From NCBI GenBank assembly GCA_964539975.1, contig CAZIKK010000028.1:1-23235 (forward strand): DNA of 23,235 nucleotides, in the 5' to 3' direction. Origin of the DNA: 38-11 sp964539975. Its GTDB lineage: Bacteria; Bacillota; Clostridia; Tissierellales; Dethiosulfatibacteraceae. The notes under the pieces are model-generated. The model was not told the origin of the DNA and did no database searches. It saw only the letters and a program-made list of their open reading frames with translations. Below are positions 1 to 7,551 of the stretch, piece after piece. The translations under genes and the position numbers were made by a program. Numbering within the stretch: position 1 is the stretch's first letter; each line of letters opens with the position of its first letter.

Positions 1-524
1 AACATGCCTTCGCAAGCGTAGTGTTGACCAAAGGCATCGTTGCTGAATAGAATAGCATCTTTTGAATAGTAAGTGAACATTGTATCTGGCCAATGCAACA
101 TAGGTGCCTCGACAAATGTGAGGGTGCCTTCTCCAATATCTAGAGTGTCGCCTGTTTTCACAGGGCGAATGTTCCAGTCGGTGTGGTAATGTCCCTTTAG
201 AGATTCCATTCCTTTTTTTGTACAATAAATAGGTGTGTCGGGGATCTCTTTCATTAAATCGATCAAGGCACCACTATGATCTACTTCGCCATGGTTGATC
301 ACAATGTAGTCGATAGATTTTAGATCGACAGTTTTTTTTAAGTCATTGACAAATTCTCGAGAAAAGGGCAACCAAACCGTATCGATGAGGACTGTTTTTT
401 CATCTTGAATGAGATAAGCATTGTAAGAAGATCCACGATTGGCAGTGTATTCTTCACCGTGAAATTTTCGAAGCTCCCAGTCGATTTTCCCGACCCAAGA
501 TACGTGATCTGTTATTTTATACAT
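1..524 (-). CDS. fprA: FprA-type diiron flavoprotein (flavo-oxidoreductase), N-terminal part
   Basis: The gene runs off the left edge, so only the first 174 or so residues are present. The reading frame starts with MYKITDHVSWVGKIDWELR, the usual opening of A-type flavoproteins. It continues with a metallo-beta-lactamase fold: NHGEVDHSG carries the H-x-E-x-D-H diiron ligands, APMLHWPDTMFTY supplies the next histidine, and LFSNDAFGQH supplies the bridging aspartate. In the family these proteins reduce O2 to water or NO to N2O in the cytoplasm of anaerobes, with electrons from rubredoxin or F420H2; the flavodoxin domain would lie beyond the edge. The ATG is preceded by an AGGAGAA ribosome binding site and a near-consensus promoter (558-586). 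Identification is firm; O2 versus NO preference cannot be told. Confidence 0.93.
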   Translation of the reverse strand, partial: MYKITDHVSWVGKIDWELRKFHGEEYTANRGSSYNAYLIQDEKTVLIDTVWLPFSREFVNDLKKTVDLKSIDYIVINHGEVDHSGALIDLMKEIPDTPIYCTKKGMESLKGHYHTDWNIRPVKTGDTLDIGEGTLTFVEAPMLHWPDTMFTYYSKDAILFSNDAFGQHYACEGM

Positions 525-557
525 CGTTGTTCTCCTTTTATTAATATAAGTGCTATA

Positions 558-586
558 ATTATAACCCATCAATGAGGAAATCTCAA
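558..586 (-). promoter_or_regulatory. Sigma-A promoter for fprA
   Basis: On the minus strand, TTGAGA (581-586) and TATAAT (558-563) are separated by exactly 17 bases. The -10 ends about 34 bases upstream of the fprA start codon, leaving a short leader with the ribosome binding site. Confidence 0.75.
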
Positions 587-609
587 TATATCCCATTATG
601 ATCAAGTGA

Positions 610-638
610 TTGACGAGAAGAAAGGTTTCAGATAAAAT
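610..638 (+). promoter_or_regulatory. Sigma-A promoter for the SLC13-like permease/iclR unit
   Basis: TTGACG (610-615) and TAAAAT (633-638) are separated by 17 bases, 36 bases before the permease ATG. Just after the expected transcription start lies GTTCAAAAAGTGAGA (646-660). It shares its left half and 10 of 15 positions with the second candidate IclR operator at 2937-2951; this copy is degenerate. Confidence 0.65.
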
Positions 639-673
639 GATTAAAGTTCAAAAAGTGAGATTGGAGATAATTA

Positions 674-2017
674 ATGAAAAGACATGTGCTAAGTCTGTTG
701 GGTCCATTGCTTATTGTAGGCATTCGACCATTTGGACTTACTTTATCCCAGAGCGTGTTGTTAGGGGCTCTAGTGATGACCATCATATGGTGGACAACAA
801 ATTGGGTAGACAAAACTTATGCCTCGTTATTTCTGATAGGTGTTTTTTTGTTATTCGGCAGCGTTTCGTACAGAACGGTTTTTACCTTTCCTCTTTCTAG
901 CAATTTTGTTCTGATTGTTTTCTCATTTATTTTCTCTCAAGGCATAGCTAACAGTCGCTTGACGGACAAATTGATTCAACCTGTTTTAGCTCGACATGTC
1001 ACAACCTTGTGGCGATTGATGGTTATGATTTTTGCGTTGCAGTTTGCAATGATTTTCATTATTCCCCAGCCTTTTTCCAGAATCATATTGATTGCTTTGT
1101 TGTTCAAAGAGTTTTTTGAAAAAAGTGAAATGGCAGAAAGGGCTAAAGAAACTTTGTTATTCTGGGTTTATGGGTCGACTGTTTTTGTCAACATGACTAT
1201 GGTAAGAGGGGATATCATTTTAAATAATGCATTGATGGGAATTGCCAATTATTCTATCGATGCTGGGACATGGTCAACCTATATGGCAGTGCCTTCTTTG
1301 TTGTTATATCTGCTTTCTGCGACGGGATTTGTGGTGGTATTTAGAAAGACTCTTTTGAGGATCGATATAACTTCTGGCGGGATGGATGTCGATGAAAGGC
1401 ACGTGCTGGACAAACAAGACAAGATACGACTGGCAATTATTTTAGGAACGGTAGGAATGTGGTCGTTTGAATGGCTTCACGGTCTATCTGGCACGAAGGT
1501 GGTTATGGGTGGAACGGCATTGATGTTTGCAGTCAAACTGTTAAGATTTAAAGATTTGAAATCGGTAAATGTATCCTTGATGATTTTTTTGACAGCTGCG
1601 TTTTCCATTGGTGGCGTATTAAAAGAAAGTGGCACTTCAGATGCTTTGCTGGCTCAATTTTTGCCCTTGTTCCCAGGAACGTTCAACTACCAGTTTATAG
1701 GAATTGTTTTATTCACATCAACGGTTTTGCATATGGTGTTGGGAAGCATTATTACAACTTTTTCGGTGGTGCTTCCTGTCATGATGGTTGTTGGACATGG
1801 ATTGGTTCCATCTGAAATCTTATTGTTCATGATTTATGTAATGATTAGCGGCCATTTTGTCTTGCCTTTTCATAACGTGATTTTAGTGATTGGAAATGGA
1901 AACCGGCATTTTTCGGCGGATTTGATGCTAAAATACGCCCCTTTTTTGACCGGAGCGGTACTTTTTAGTATACTATTTGTATATTTGAACTGGTGGCGTA
2001 TGATCGGTGCGCTGTAA
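674..2017 (+). CDS. SLC13/DASS-like membrane permease (ion transporter superfamily)
   Basis: A 447-residue, very hydrophobic protein with roughly eleven or twelve membrane segments arranged as two halves of similar layout, as in the divalent-anion:Na+ symporter and ArsB-like families. The C-terminal half has a polar break followed by LPFHNVILVIGNGNRHFSADLML and a closing hydrophobic helix ending in NWWRM, which resembles the end of SLC13 carriers. The canonical SNT motifs of citrate/dicarboxylate carriers are not clearly present, so the substrate is open; a carboxylate is a guess. The start codon has GGAGA 7 bases upstream and a good promoter. The iclR gene follows after 28 bases, suggesting a two-gene operon and that the permease belongs to the regulon of that regulator. 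Confidence 0.72.
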   Translation: MKRHVLSLLGPLLIVGIRPFGLTLSQSVLLGALVMTIIWWTTNWVDKTYASLFLIGVFLLFGSVSYRTVFTFPLSSNFVLIVFSFIFSQGIANSRLTDKLIQPVLARHVTTLWRLMVMIFALQFAMIFIIPQPFSRIILIALLFKEFFEKSEMAERAKETLLFWVYGSTVFVNMTMVRGDIILNNALMGIANYSIDAGTWSTYMAVPSLLLYLLSATGFVVVFRKTLLRIDITSGGMDVDERHVLDKQDKIRLAIILGTVGMWSFEWLHGLSGTKVVMGGTALMFAVKLLRFKDLKSVNVSLMIFLTAAFSIGGVLKESGTSDALLAQFLPLFPGTFNYQFIGIVLFTSTVLHMVLGSIITTFSVVLPVMMVVGHGLVPSEILLFMIYVMISGHFVLPFHNVILVIGNGNRHFSADLMLKYAPFLTGAVLFSILFVYLNWWRMIGAL

Positions 2018-2045
2018 GAGATGAATCTAGGATTGGAGTTGAAGA

Positions 2046-2804
2046 ATGAGATCAAGTCAAGTGGAAACGTCCTTAAGTGTCGAAAAATCTATTGTGGTTC
2101 TGAAACAGTTATGTAAGGAACCGTATGAATTCAAGATGACAGAATTGGTCCGTATGACGAGGATTAACCGGACAACGCTCTACCGTTTATTAAACACTTT
2201 TGAACAGCAGGGCCTAGTGATTAAAACTTACAATGGATACAAACTGGGGCCTATGGCGTACCAAATGGGCACAGTCTATTTGAATAGTTTTGCTTTTAGT
2301 GACAAAATTTATCCTGTCCTAAAAAAAATCGCATCTATCTCAAAAGAATCGGTAGGATTGGCGGTCAGAGAAGGCGAGAGGGTGATATCTTTGTATGAAA
2401 TTGAAGTGGAGCAACCTCTGAAGATGAATTATAAGGCAGGGCTGTTGTATCCCATCAATAGAGGGTGTTATGGGAAGTGTTTGATGGCTTACTATGATCA
2501 GAAACGAGTTGAAGAAATGCTGGAAGAACAGACCTTTACAAAAGTTGCCAAAAACACCTTGATTCAGACCGACGATATTTTGAATGAGTATGAAAAAATC
2601 AGACAACAAGGGTATGTGATTAGTGATGAAGAGACTTTCCCCTATGCAGTGGGTGTGGGCATTCCAATAGCCAACTCTGATGGAGAAGTAAAAACTTGTG
2701 TGGCGATTTCTTTTTTGAAGCAAGGCCGGTACAAGAAAAAAATTGAAAAAATGTTGCAAATATTGATGGATCATCGGATAGAAATGAAACAATACATGAT
2801 TTGA
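2046..2804 (+). CDS. IclR family transcriptional regulator
   Basis: A 252-residue protein. Residues about 8-75 form the winged helix-turn-helix: a helix with SVEKSIVVLKQL, then MTELVRMTRINRTTLYRLLNTF as the recognition region, then a wing (KTYNGYKLGPMAYQMG). Residues about 85-250 form the IclR ligand-binding domain, with the conserved GYVISDEET and GVGIPI stretches near 195-210. IclR proteins bind short palindromes and respond to small carboxylate or aromatic metabolites. The gene follows the permease at 674 and precedes the M20 peptidase gene, whose promoter carries two palindromes that are the best candidate operators. A perfect terminator follows the stop codon. The effector is unknown. 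Confidence 0.92.
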   Translation: MRSSQVETSLSVEKSIVVLKQLCKEPYEFKMTELVRMTRINRTTLYRLLNTFEQQGLVIKTYNGYKLGPMAYQMGTVYLNSFAFSDKIYPVLKKIASISKESVGLAVREGERVISLYEIEVEQPLKMNYKAGLLYPINRGCYGKCLMAYYDQKRVEEMLEEQTFTKVAKNTLIQTDDILNEYEKIRQQGYVISDEETFPYAVGVGIPIANSDGEVKTCVAISFLKQGRYKKKIEKMLQILMDHRIEMKQYMI

Positions 2805-2805
2805 T

Positions 2806-2833
2806 AAAAAAAGATGGGTGACCATCTTTTTTT
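2806..2833 (+). terminator. Intrinsic terminator after iclR
   Basis: A 12-bp perfect stem (AAAAAAAGATGG, loop GTGA, CCATCTTTTTTT) begins two bases after the iclR stop codon and ends in a T-run. The run of A before the stem suggests it could also work in reverse. It separates the permease/iclR unit from the M20/YfcC unit. Confidence 0.88.
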
Positions 2834-2878
2834 ATATAGTGAACCGATGAAGATGTTATTCGTTTTAACGCGATAATC

Positions 2879-2908
2879 TTTACAGGAATGTAAAAAATAT
2901 GTTAAAAT
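2879..2908 (+). promoter_or_regulatory. Probable promoter of the M20 peptidase gene
   Basis: TTTACA (2879-2884) and TAAAAT (2903-2908) are separated by 18 bases. The predicted transcription start, near 2915, falls directly before the two palindromic repeats at 2917-2951. Confidence 0.6.
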
Positions 2909-2916
2909 ACAAGAAA

Positions 2917-2951
2917 GTTCTAATAGAGAACGTTGTGTTCAAATAACGAAC
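2917..2951 (+). promoter_or_regulatory. Tandem 15-bp palindromes, candidate IclR operator
   Basis: GTTCTAATAGAGAAC (2917-2931) and GTTCAAATAACGAAC (2937-2951) match at 12 of 15 positions. Each has GTTC/GAAC inverted arms. They are spaced 20 bases start to start, close to two helical turns, which would put two dimers on one face of the DNA. They lie between the predicted transcription start and the ribosome binding site, where a bound repressor would block transcription. Assignment to the adjacent IclR protein is inference from proximity. Confidence 0.5.
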
Positions 2952-2964
2952 CAATGGAGGGGTT

Positions 2965-4179
2965 ATGAAAAACGAAGTATTGAAGAAAATAAACGAAGCG
3001 GTTAGTGAAACAGAGATTGTCGCGTTGTTGGAAGAGTTGGTTAAAAGACCTAGCTACCCGGGAATTGAAGGACAAGAAACACAAGTTGCAGAGTTTATTC
3101 ACGAGTTTTTTAAACAAGAAGGCATTGAGACAGAATTGATTCATGTTCAGGATGGTAGGAAAAATGTGACGGCCACATTGAAAGGCAAGGGTAAGGGTAA
3201 AAAGTTGCTGTTAACCGGGCATACGGATACGGTACCGCCTTATGATATGGAAGATGCATTGGTCCTCAAGGCTGAAGGGAACAAACTCATTGGGAGAGGT
3301 TCTAATGATATGAAAGGGCCGTTGGCTTGTATGATGTTAGCGATGGCAGCGATTAAGCGTGCTGATATTCAACTGGATGGAGACTTGATGTTTGCCGGGG
3401 TTGTTGATGAAGAGGAAAAAAGTCTTGGAACGATAGATTTGATAGAAAACGGAGTGAAAGCAGACGGTGCGATTGTTGGAGAACCCACATCTTTGCAAAT
3501 CAGTATTGCCCATCGAGGCTTGGAGTGGTTCGAGTTTAATTTCATTGGTAAAACGGTCCATGGCGGCAAACAAAAAGAAGGGATCAATGCTATTTTGAAA
3601 GCGTCCAATTTCATTCAAAGACTGGAAGAAAAAGTGATTCCTCAATTAGATGAGAGAAAACATGCCATTACGGGCACTTCAACAATGAATTATGGCACAA
3701 TAAAAGGTGGCACTCAACCAAGCACGGTGGCAGGAGACTGTACCATGAAAATTGACAGGCGATGGATACCTGGTGAAAAATATGAGGACGTATTGAACGA
3801 ATACCAATCCATTATCGATGAACTGGCCAGTGAAGATCCCCAATTCAAATGCGAGATGAAAGTGTTGGATGTCAGTGTGATGAAAGAAGGGTATGTCCAT
3901 GAAGCGATGGAGATACCGGCTGATCATCCTTTGGTCAAGACGGTAGAAGAAGCATCAGAGACAGGATATGGAAAAACACCTGAAAAGACTTATTTTCCAG
4001 CTTGGACAGATGGTGGTTTGTTGCATCATTATGCCAAGATCCCTACTTTGGTTTTGGGCCCTGGTGACATTGAGACTGCTCATTCAAAAGAAGAATTCAT
4101 TGATAGACGAGAATTGGTTCCAGGTATGAATATTTATGCCTTGACAGCTTACTTGTTCTGCAATGAGGAGCCTGCCTAA
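2965..4179 (+). CDS. M20 family metallopeptidase / deacylase (ArgE-DapE-CPG2 type)
   Basis: A 404-residue cytoplasmic di-zinc hydrolase with the whole M20 active site visible. It has H86 and D88 in GHTDTV, bridging D115 in GRGSNDMKGP, general base E149 and ligand E150 in VVDEEE, E173 in GEPTS, dimerisation-domain H199 in KTVHGGKQ, and H373 in ETAHSKEEF. The dimerisation domain spans about 180-290. M20 enzymes cleave an amide bond beside a carboxylate: N-acyl amino acids, succinyl-diaminopimelate or dipeptides. The adjacent YfcC-type transporter favours a catabolic role, such as deacylating or hydrolysing an imported substrate, over arginine or lysine synthesis. The ATG has GGAGGGG just upstream. 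The exact substrate cannot be read from the sequence. Confidence 0.88.
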   Translation: MKNEVLKKINEAVSETEIVALLEELVKRPSYPGIEGQETQVAEFIHEFFKQEGIETELIHVQDGRKNVTATLKGKGKGKKLLLTGHTDTVPPYDMEDALVLKAEGNKLIGRGSNDMKGPLACMMLAMAAIKRADIQLDGDLMFAGVVDEEEKSLGTIDLIENGVKADGAIVGEPTSLQISIAHRGLEWFEFNFIGKTVHGGKQKEGINAILKASNFIQRLEEKVIPQLDERKHAITGTSTMNYGTIKGGTQPSTVAGDCTMKIDRRWIPGEKYEDVLNEYQSIIDELASEDPQFKCEMKVLDVSVMKEGYVHEAMEIPADHPLVKTVEEASETGYGKTPEKTYFPAWTDGGLLHHYAKIPTLVLGPGDIETAHSKEEFIDRRELVPGMNIYALTAYLFCNEEPA

Positions 4180-4197
4180 ACAGTTGTTGTATCTAAA

Positions 4198-4223
4198 CCG
4201 GGTTCTAGCATGCTAGAACCTGG
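4198..4223. repeat. Long palindrome between the M20 and YfcC genes
   Basis: GGTTCTAGCATGCTAGAACC (4201-4220) is a perfect 20-base palindrome. It extends outward by three further pairs, one of them G-T. No T-run follows, so a classical terminator is unlikely. It contains the same GTTCTA/TAGAAC half-sites as the candidate operator at 2917, but with wider spacing. It could be a regulator site, a partial terminator or an mRNA-stabilising hairpin controlling the ratio of the two gene products. Confidence 0.7.
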
Positions 4224-4321
4224 CCATATAAATAAAAATGGACAAATAAAAGACGAGAAATCCTGGGGAGGGGGTGAAAGACGAACAGGATATTAAACAT
4301 TAAATTATTGGAGGAGGAATA

Positions 4322-5581
4322 ATGTCAAAAGACAAAGAAACAAAAACCAAGAGAAAAATACCACATGTCTACATCATTTTGTTGATCATAGTTGCCATAT
4401 GTGCTGTCTTAACTTATATTGTGCCAGCAGGACAATATGACATGATGGAAGCAGCCAGTGGAAGAGAAGTGGTTGACCCAGATTCATTCCATTGGGTTGA
4501 GAACACACCCGTTGGGCTGTTGGATTACTTGAAAGCAGTACCTGATGGGATGGTGGAAACGGCATCTATCATATTCTTTATATTCATTGTGGGNNNNNNN
4601 NNNNNNNNNNNNNNNNNNNNNNNNNNNNNNNNNNNNNNNNNNNNNNNNNNNNNNNNNNNNNNNNNNNNNNNNNNNNNNNNNNNNNNNNNNNNNGGCTTTG
4701 CCGGAGCGTTTATGAATCCATTTACAGTAGGTGTTGCACAAGGAATAGCAGAGTTGCCATTATTCTCTGGTATGGGTTATCGAATCATTGGTTACTTAAT
4801 CATGACAACGCTTGTGTCAGTTTTCTTATTTAGGTATGCTGGAAAAGTCAAAAAGAATCCAGAGCTGAGCTTGATGTATGAATTTGACAAAAAGAGAGAC
4901 GATGTGTTGGATTTAAGTGAACTGAAAGAATTTACTGGGCAGAGAAAGGCTGTATTGATCATAGTGATGTTGGCCATCGTATTATTGGTATTTGGAGCCA
5001 TCCAGTATGGCTGGTACATTCAGGAAATCGCTGCGTTGTTCCTAGGGATGTCTATTCTAGTAGCATTGGTAGGTGGGCTCGGACCTAACCGCTTTGCAGA
5101 GGAATTGATTGAAGGGATGTCCAATATAGCGGGCGGTGCATTGGTTGTTGGTTTTGCACGAGCCATTCTTGTTGTGTTGACAAATGGAAACATTTTGGAC
5201 ACAATTCTGTTTGCTTCATCCAACGTGCTAAGTTCGTTACCATCTTCTGTATCTGCGGTTGGAATGTACATATTCCAGTGCTTCATGAACTTCATTGTTC
5301 CATCAGGAAGTGGACAGGCTGCTGTGACTATGCCAATTTTGGCACCATTGTCTGACTTGGTAGGCGTGTCAAGACAAACGGCTGTATTGGCATATCAATT
5401 TGGAGACGGCATATCCAATATCTTTACACCAACATCTGGCTATTTTATGGCTGGATTGGCTTTGGCTAAGGTGCCATGGGAGAAGTGGGCAAGATGGATT
5501 TTGCCACTGATCATAGCACAATACATCTTTGGAGCAATCTTTGTATTCATTTCCAACGTGATAGGATACGGACCATTCTAA
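4322..5581 (+). CDS. YfcC family transporter (DcuC-like superfamily), interrupted by an assembly gap
   Basis: An integral membrane carrier of the YfcC/C4-dicarboxylate anaerobic carrier group. The N-terminus has a basic stretch, a membrane helix and the family's IVPAGQYD motif. After the gap come GFAGAFMNPFTVGVAQGIAELP, and near the end FIVPSGSGQAAVTMPI followed by YQFGDGISNIFTPTSG, both typical of YfcC proteins. The 100-N block replaces residues 91-124 or so. The frame is kept across it, but the family usually has a longer segment here, so the gap is probably under-sized. YfcC homologues are proposed to move carboxylates, amino acids or peptides, often beside an M20 hydrolase as here. The start has GGAGGAGG upstream. 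The M20 gene ends 142 bases before it and a strong terminator follows. Confidence 0.87.
   Translation: MSKDKETKTKRKIPHVYIILLIIVAICAVLTYIVPAGQYDMMEAASGREVVDPDSFHWVENTPVGLLDYLKAVPDGMVETASIIFFIFIVXXXXXXXXXXXXXXXXXXXXXXXXXXXXXXXXXXGFAGAFMNPFTVGVAQGIAELPLFSGMGYRIIGYLIMTTLVSVFLFRYAGKVKKNPELSLMYEFDKKRDDVLDLSELKEFTGQRKAVLIIVMLAIVLLVFGAIQYGWYIQEIAALFLGMSILVALVGGLGPNRFAEELIEGMSNIAGGALVVGFARAILVVLTNGNILDTILFASSNVLSSLPSSVSAVGMYIFQCFMNFIVPSGSGQAAVTMPILAPLSDLVGVSRQTAVLAYQFGDGISNIFTPTSGYFMAGLALAKVPWEKWARWILPLIIAQYIFGAIFVFISNVIGYGPF
4594..4693. other. Assembly gap, 100 N
   Basis: Exactly 100 unknown bases, a conventional placeholder for a scaffold gap of unknown length. It lies inside the YfcC-type transporter gene. 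Confidence 0.99.
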
Positions 5582-5601
5582 TCATGTATAAATAGCATTG
5601 A

Positions 5602-5633
5602 AAAGGCCGAGAAACAATTGTTTCTCGGCCTTT
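5602..5633. terminator. Bidirectional terminator between convergent genes
   Basis: A 32-base perfect palindrome: AAAGGCCGAGAAAC, central AATT, GTTTCTCGGCCTTT. It has T-tracts on both sides and sits between the stop codons of the YfcC gene (plus) and the lipoprotein gene (minus), so it can end both transcripts. Confidence 0.9.
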
Positions 5634-5640
5634 GACCTGT

Positions 5641-6300
5641 TTAATTGAGCGTTTCGTATGAAACGATAACTTGTCGACCATAATCATCCATGTAATAGGA
5701 TGCTTGGATGGTTTCATCTTCTGTAAGAGTGGGTGGTTCGCTTTCCATTAGTTCTAATGCAAACCAGAATAAGTGTGGTTGTTCTTCGATCTCAAGATAA
5801 CACTGAGATTCTCCCATGTAACGGATAAATACGGCTTCCTCTTTGTACGGAATGATCTCGGGAGTTCCTGGTTCTGGCGCAAGAGTCAAGTTGGAAACGA
5901 CTTGAGCTTCCTGTTCATTTGTTGAGTAGACGATATCGATGGCTGTATAAGGTTGAATTTCGCCGGTCTGTGCTTCTTCTTCGTCCATGTGCCAGCGAAA
6001 CACCTTGTATGCGCCATCTACTAATACTTCAATGGCTCCAGTGTCCATCCTTCCTAAGTAAATACCTTTGACGCTGTCGGTCTCTTCCTCCACAGGTAGG
6101 ATGGTAAATGTATCTTCATTTTCCGGGTCATCTGACACCGGCTGATCGGGGTCGGATGAAGCGTCATCTAAGTCTCCGTCACTTGGAGTGTCTTGTTCCG
6201 GTGTGTCATCCTCTAACTCAGGTTGCTCGACAGGAGCATTGGTACACCCAACAAGTACGATCCCCATAACCAATAATACGATTAGAAATTTTATTCGCAT
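5641..6300 (-). CDS. Acidic lipoprotein of unknown function
   Basis: A 219-residue secreted protein. The signal is MRIKFLIVLLVMGIVLVGC, with lipobox LVGC, so Cys19 should be lipidated. Residues about 22-65 form a very acidic, Pro/Asp/Glu-rich linker (for example PEQDTPSDGDLDDASSDPD). Residues about 68-219 look like a compact mostly beta domain with GIYLGRMDTGAIEVLVDG, a central FIRYMGESQCYLEIEEQP and a final SYYMDDYGRQVIVSYETLN. The two halves may be related beta units. No catalytic motif was recognised. AGGAGGT precedes the ATG. The gene lies 62 bases after the baeRF gene with only a weak 4-bp hairpin between them, so it may share that transcript. Confidence 0.8.
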   Translation of the reverse strand: MRIKFLIVLLVMGIVLVGCTNAPVEQPELEDDTPEQDTPSDGDLDDASSDPDQPVSDDPENEDTFTILPVEEETDSVKGIYLGRMDTGAIEVLVDGAYKVFRWHMDEEEAQTGEIQPYTAIDIVYSTNEQEAQVVSNLTLAPEPGTPEIIPYKEEAVFIRYMGESQCYLEIEEQPHLFWFALELMESEPPTLTEDETIQASYYMDDYGRQVIVSYETLN

Positions 6301-6362
6301 GTAAACACCTCCTGATAAAATTTGACGGGAGATGTTTAAAAATGTTCCCTAAAAAGGGCGTT

Positions 6363-7505
6363 TTAATAACGGAATAAGCCAATGTGAACGTAAGGTTCGG
6401 GCAATAATTCAGAAGGTACAACCATAACATTGCCATTGTTTTTCAATGTATGCATAGCCGCCAAATTGAACAAATCCTGACTTTCCGTCAAGTGCTTCTC
6501 CTCGATGATCATCTTTTGCGTGGCGGGATCATACTGGCCCCATAGTTCCGCATTAGCGGTTAGAATCAAATCACTAACTCTGCCCTCAAAAGAAGCAGAG
6601 ACAATATCCGATGCGATTTCTGATCCGCTCCCGGTATTCTTGACATTATGAAAGCGTTCCAGAATAGAAGAAATCTTTTTGTTGCGGTGTAAAGAGACAA
6701 TTTGGTGTCCTTTTTCCCATAGTGTTTTGGTCTGGAGATTGTCAGGACCTCCTTCAATGGAATCCTTCAAAAGATAGGGATATTTGTTGGTTTCGGAATA
6801 GATGGCATTAATGTAGGATACCCCAGCTGTGACGAGTGGTAGATCCTTATAGGGCATGTAGGATAAGATGTCATCGCTGATTTTTTGCATAAATCGGTAG
6901 ATTTTCTGCTTATTATCTTCCGAACCGCCACCATGGCCATGGAATATAGCTTGGGAGGCACCAGTGCTTCCAGAATGACTTTGAAGTTGTCGGTCGGGAG
7001 TGTCTATCTGCAAAGCATCTTCTAAGTTGGTAGGCATATCTTTCAGATGGATTTCCTCCATGTCAAAAGTGTTGCACTGAAACAATCGGATCTGTTTTTG
7101 GCTCAAAGATAAAATATAAAAGTCATCACTATTGGTTAGGACAGCAAGCAGTGGAATGATTTGAAACTGCTCACCAACAGCCACTTTTTTTTCGAATGTC
7201 ATGGGCAACTTGAAGTACTGAAAATATTTTTCGGATATAAAAATAGCAAGACTTTCATCACAATTCTGCCAAAACAAAGAATCGTCGACTAAAGCATATG
7301 CTGGAGCTAAAAGATTTTGAATGTCTTTATCCGAAATTTCGTGGGCCTCAAGGAGTCCTTCTGAATCTCGCAAAAGATTTTTAAGCCTAATTTTTCCCTG
7401 GAGAACATCCTTCCCAGCCTTTTCTGTGGGAAGATAGATGGATACACAGGGAGTGAGAGTATTGTCTATTAAGGTATGAACATTATCTAATGTTAAATGG
7501 TTCAT
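6363..7505 (-). CDS. Bacterial eRF1-like (baeRF) superfamily protein
   Basis: A 380-residue soluble protein. It opens with the family's CVSIYLPTEKAGKDVLQGKIRLKNLLRD stretch (residues about 20-46). A middle domain follows (DDFYILSLSQKQIRLF) and leads to a loop, FHGHGGGSEDNKQ, at about 188-200. A C-terminal alpha/beta domain has PLVTAGVSYINAIYSETNKYP at about 223-243. The loop matches in position and style the HGRGGQ loop of archaeal/eukaryotic eRF1, with the catalytic Gln replaced. baeRF proteins are proposed to act in ribosome rescue or translation quality control; this is not proven here. The ATG at 7505 is chosen over an upstream TTG because AGGAGG lies 8 bases before it. A TGATATAAT extended -10 lies upstream. 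The subfamily (3 or 7) is uncertain. Confidence 0.78.
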   Translation of the reverse strand: MNHLTLDNVHTLIDNTLTPCVSIYLPTEKAGKDVLQGKIRLKNLLRDSEGLLEAHEISDKDIQNLLAPAYALVDDSLFWQNCDESLAIFISEKYFQYFKLPMTFEKKVAVGEQFQIIPLLAVLTNSDDFYILSLSQKQIRLFQCNTFDMEEIHLKDMPTNLEDALQIDTPDRQLQSHSGSTGASQAIFHGHGGGSEDNKQKIYRFMQKISDDILSYMPYKDLPLVTAGVSYINAIYSETNKYPYLLKDSIEGGPDNLQTKTLWEKGHQIVSLHRNKKISSILERFHNVKNTGSGSEIASDIVSASFEGRVSDLILTANAELWGQYDPATQKMIIEEKHLTESQDLFNLAAMHTLKNNGNVMVVPSELLPEPYVHIGLFRY

Positions 7506-7538
7506 GAACAAAACCTCCTCTCGAATCTATTTCATTCC

Positions 7539-7547
7539 ATTATATCA
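7539..7547 (-). promoter_or_regulatory. Extended -10 promoter element for the baeRF gene
   Basis: TGATATAAT on the minus strand is an extended -10 (TGN-TATAAT), 34 bases before the baeRF ATG and just past the dinB stop codon. The -35 region (TTTCTT at 17 bases) is poor, which fits a promoter that depends on the extended -10. Confidence 0.55.
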
Positions 7548-7551
7548 CGCA

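Noticed and set aside
610..900. Open frame of 96 codons on the plus strand overlapping the start of the SLC13-like permease
   Set aside because: It is out of frame with the longer permease gene, has no family resemblance, and its start lies on the -35 box of the permease promoter.
2340..2825. 161-codon frame antisense to iclR
   Set aside because: It is the mirror frame of a well-supported IclR gene; its start lies in the terminator, it lacks a ribosome binding site, and its composition is that of a complementary-strand artefact.
4594..4693. Run of N as a biological repeat or frameshift site
   Set aside because: Exactly 100 N is a scaffold placeholder; the unbroken frame across it carries no information.
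6325..6362. Terminator between the baeRF and lipoprotein genes
   Set aside because: The only hairpin is CCCT-TTTT-AGGG, four pairs, too weak to call.
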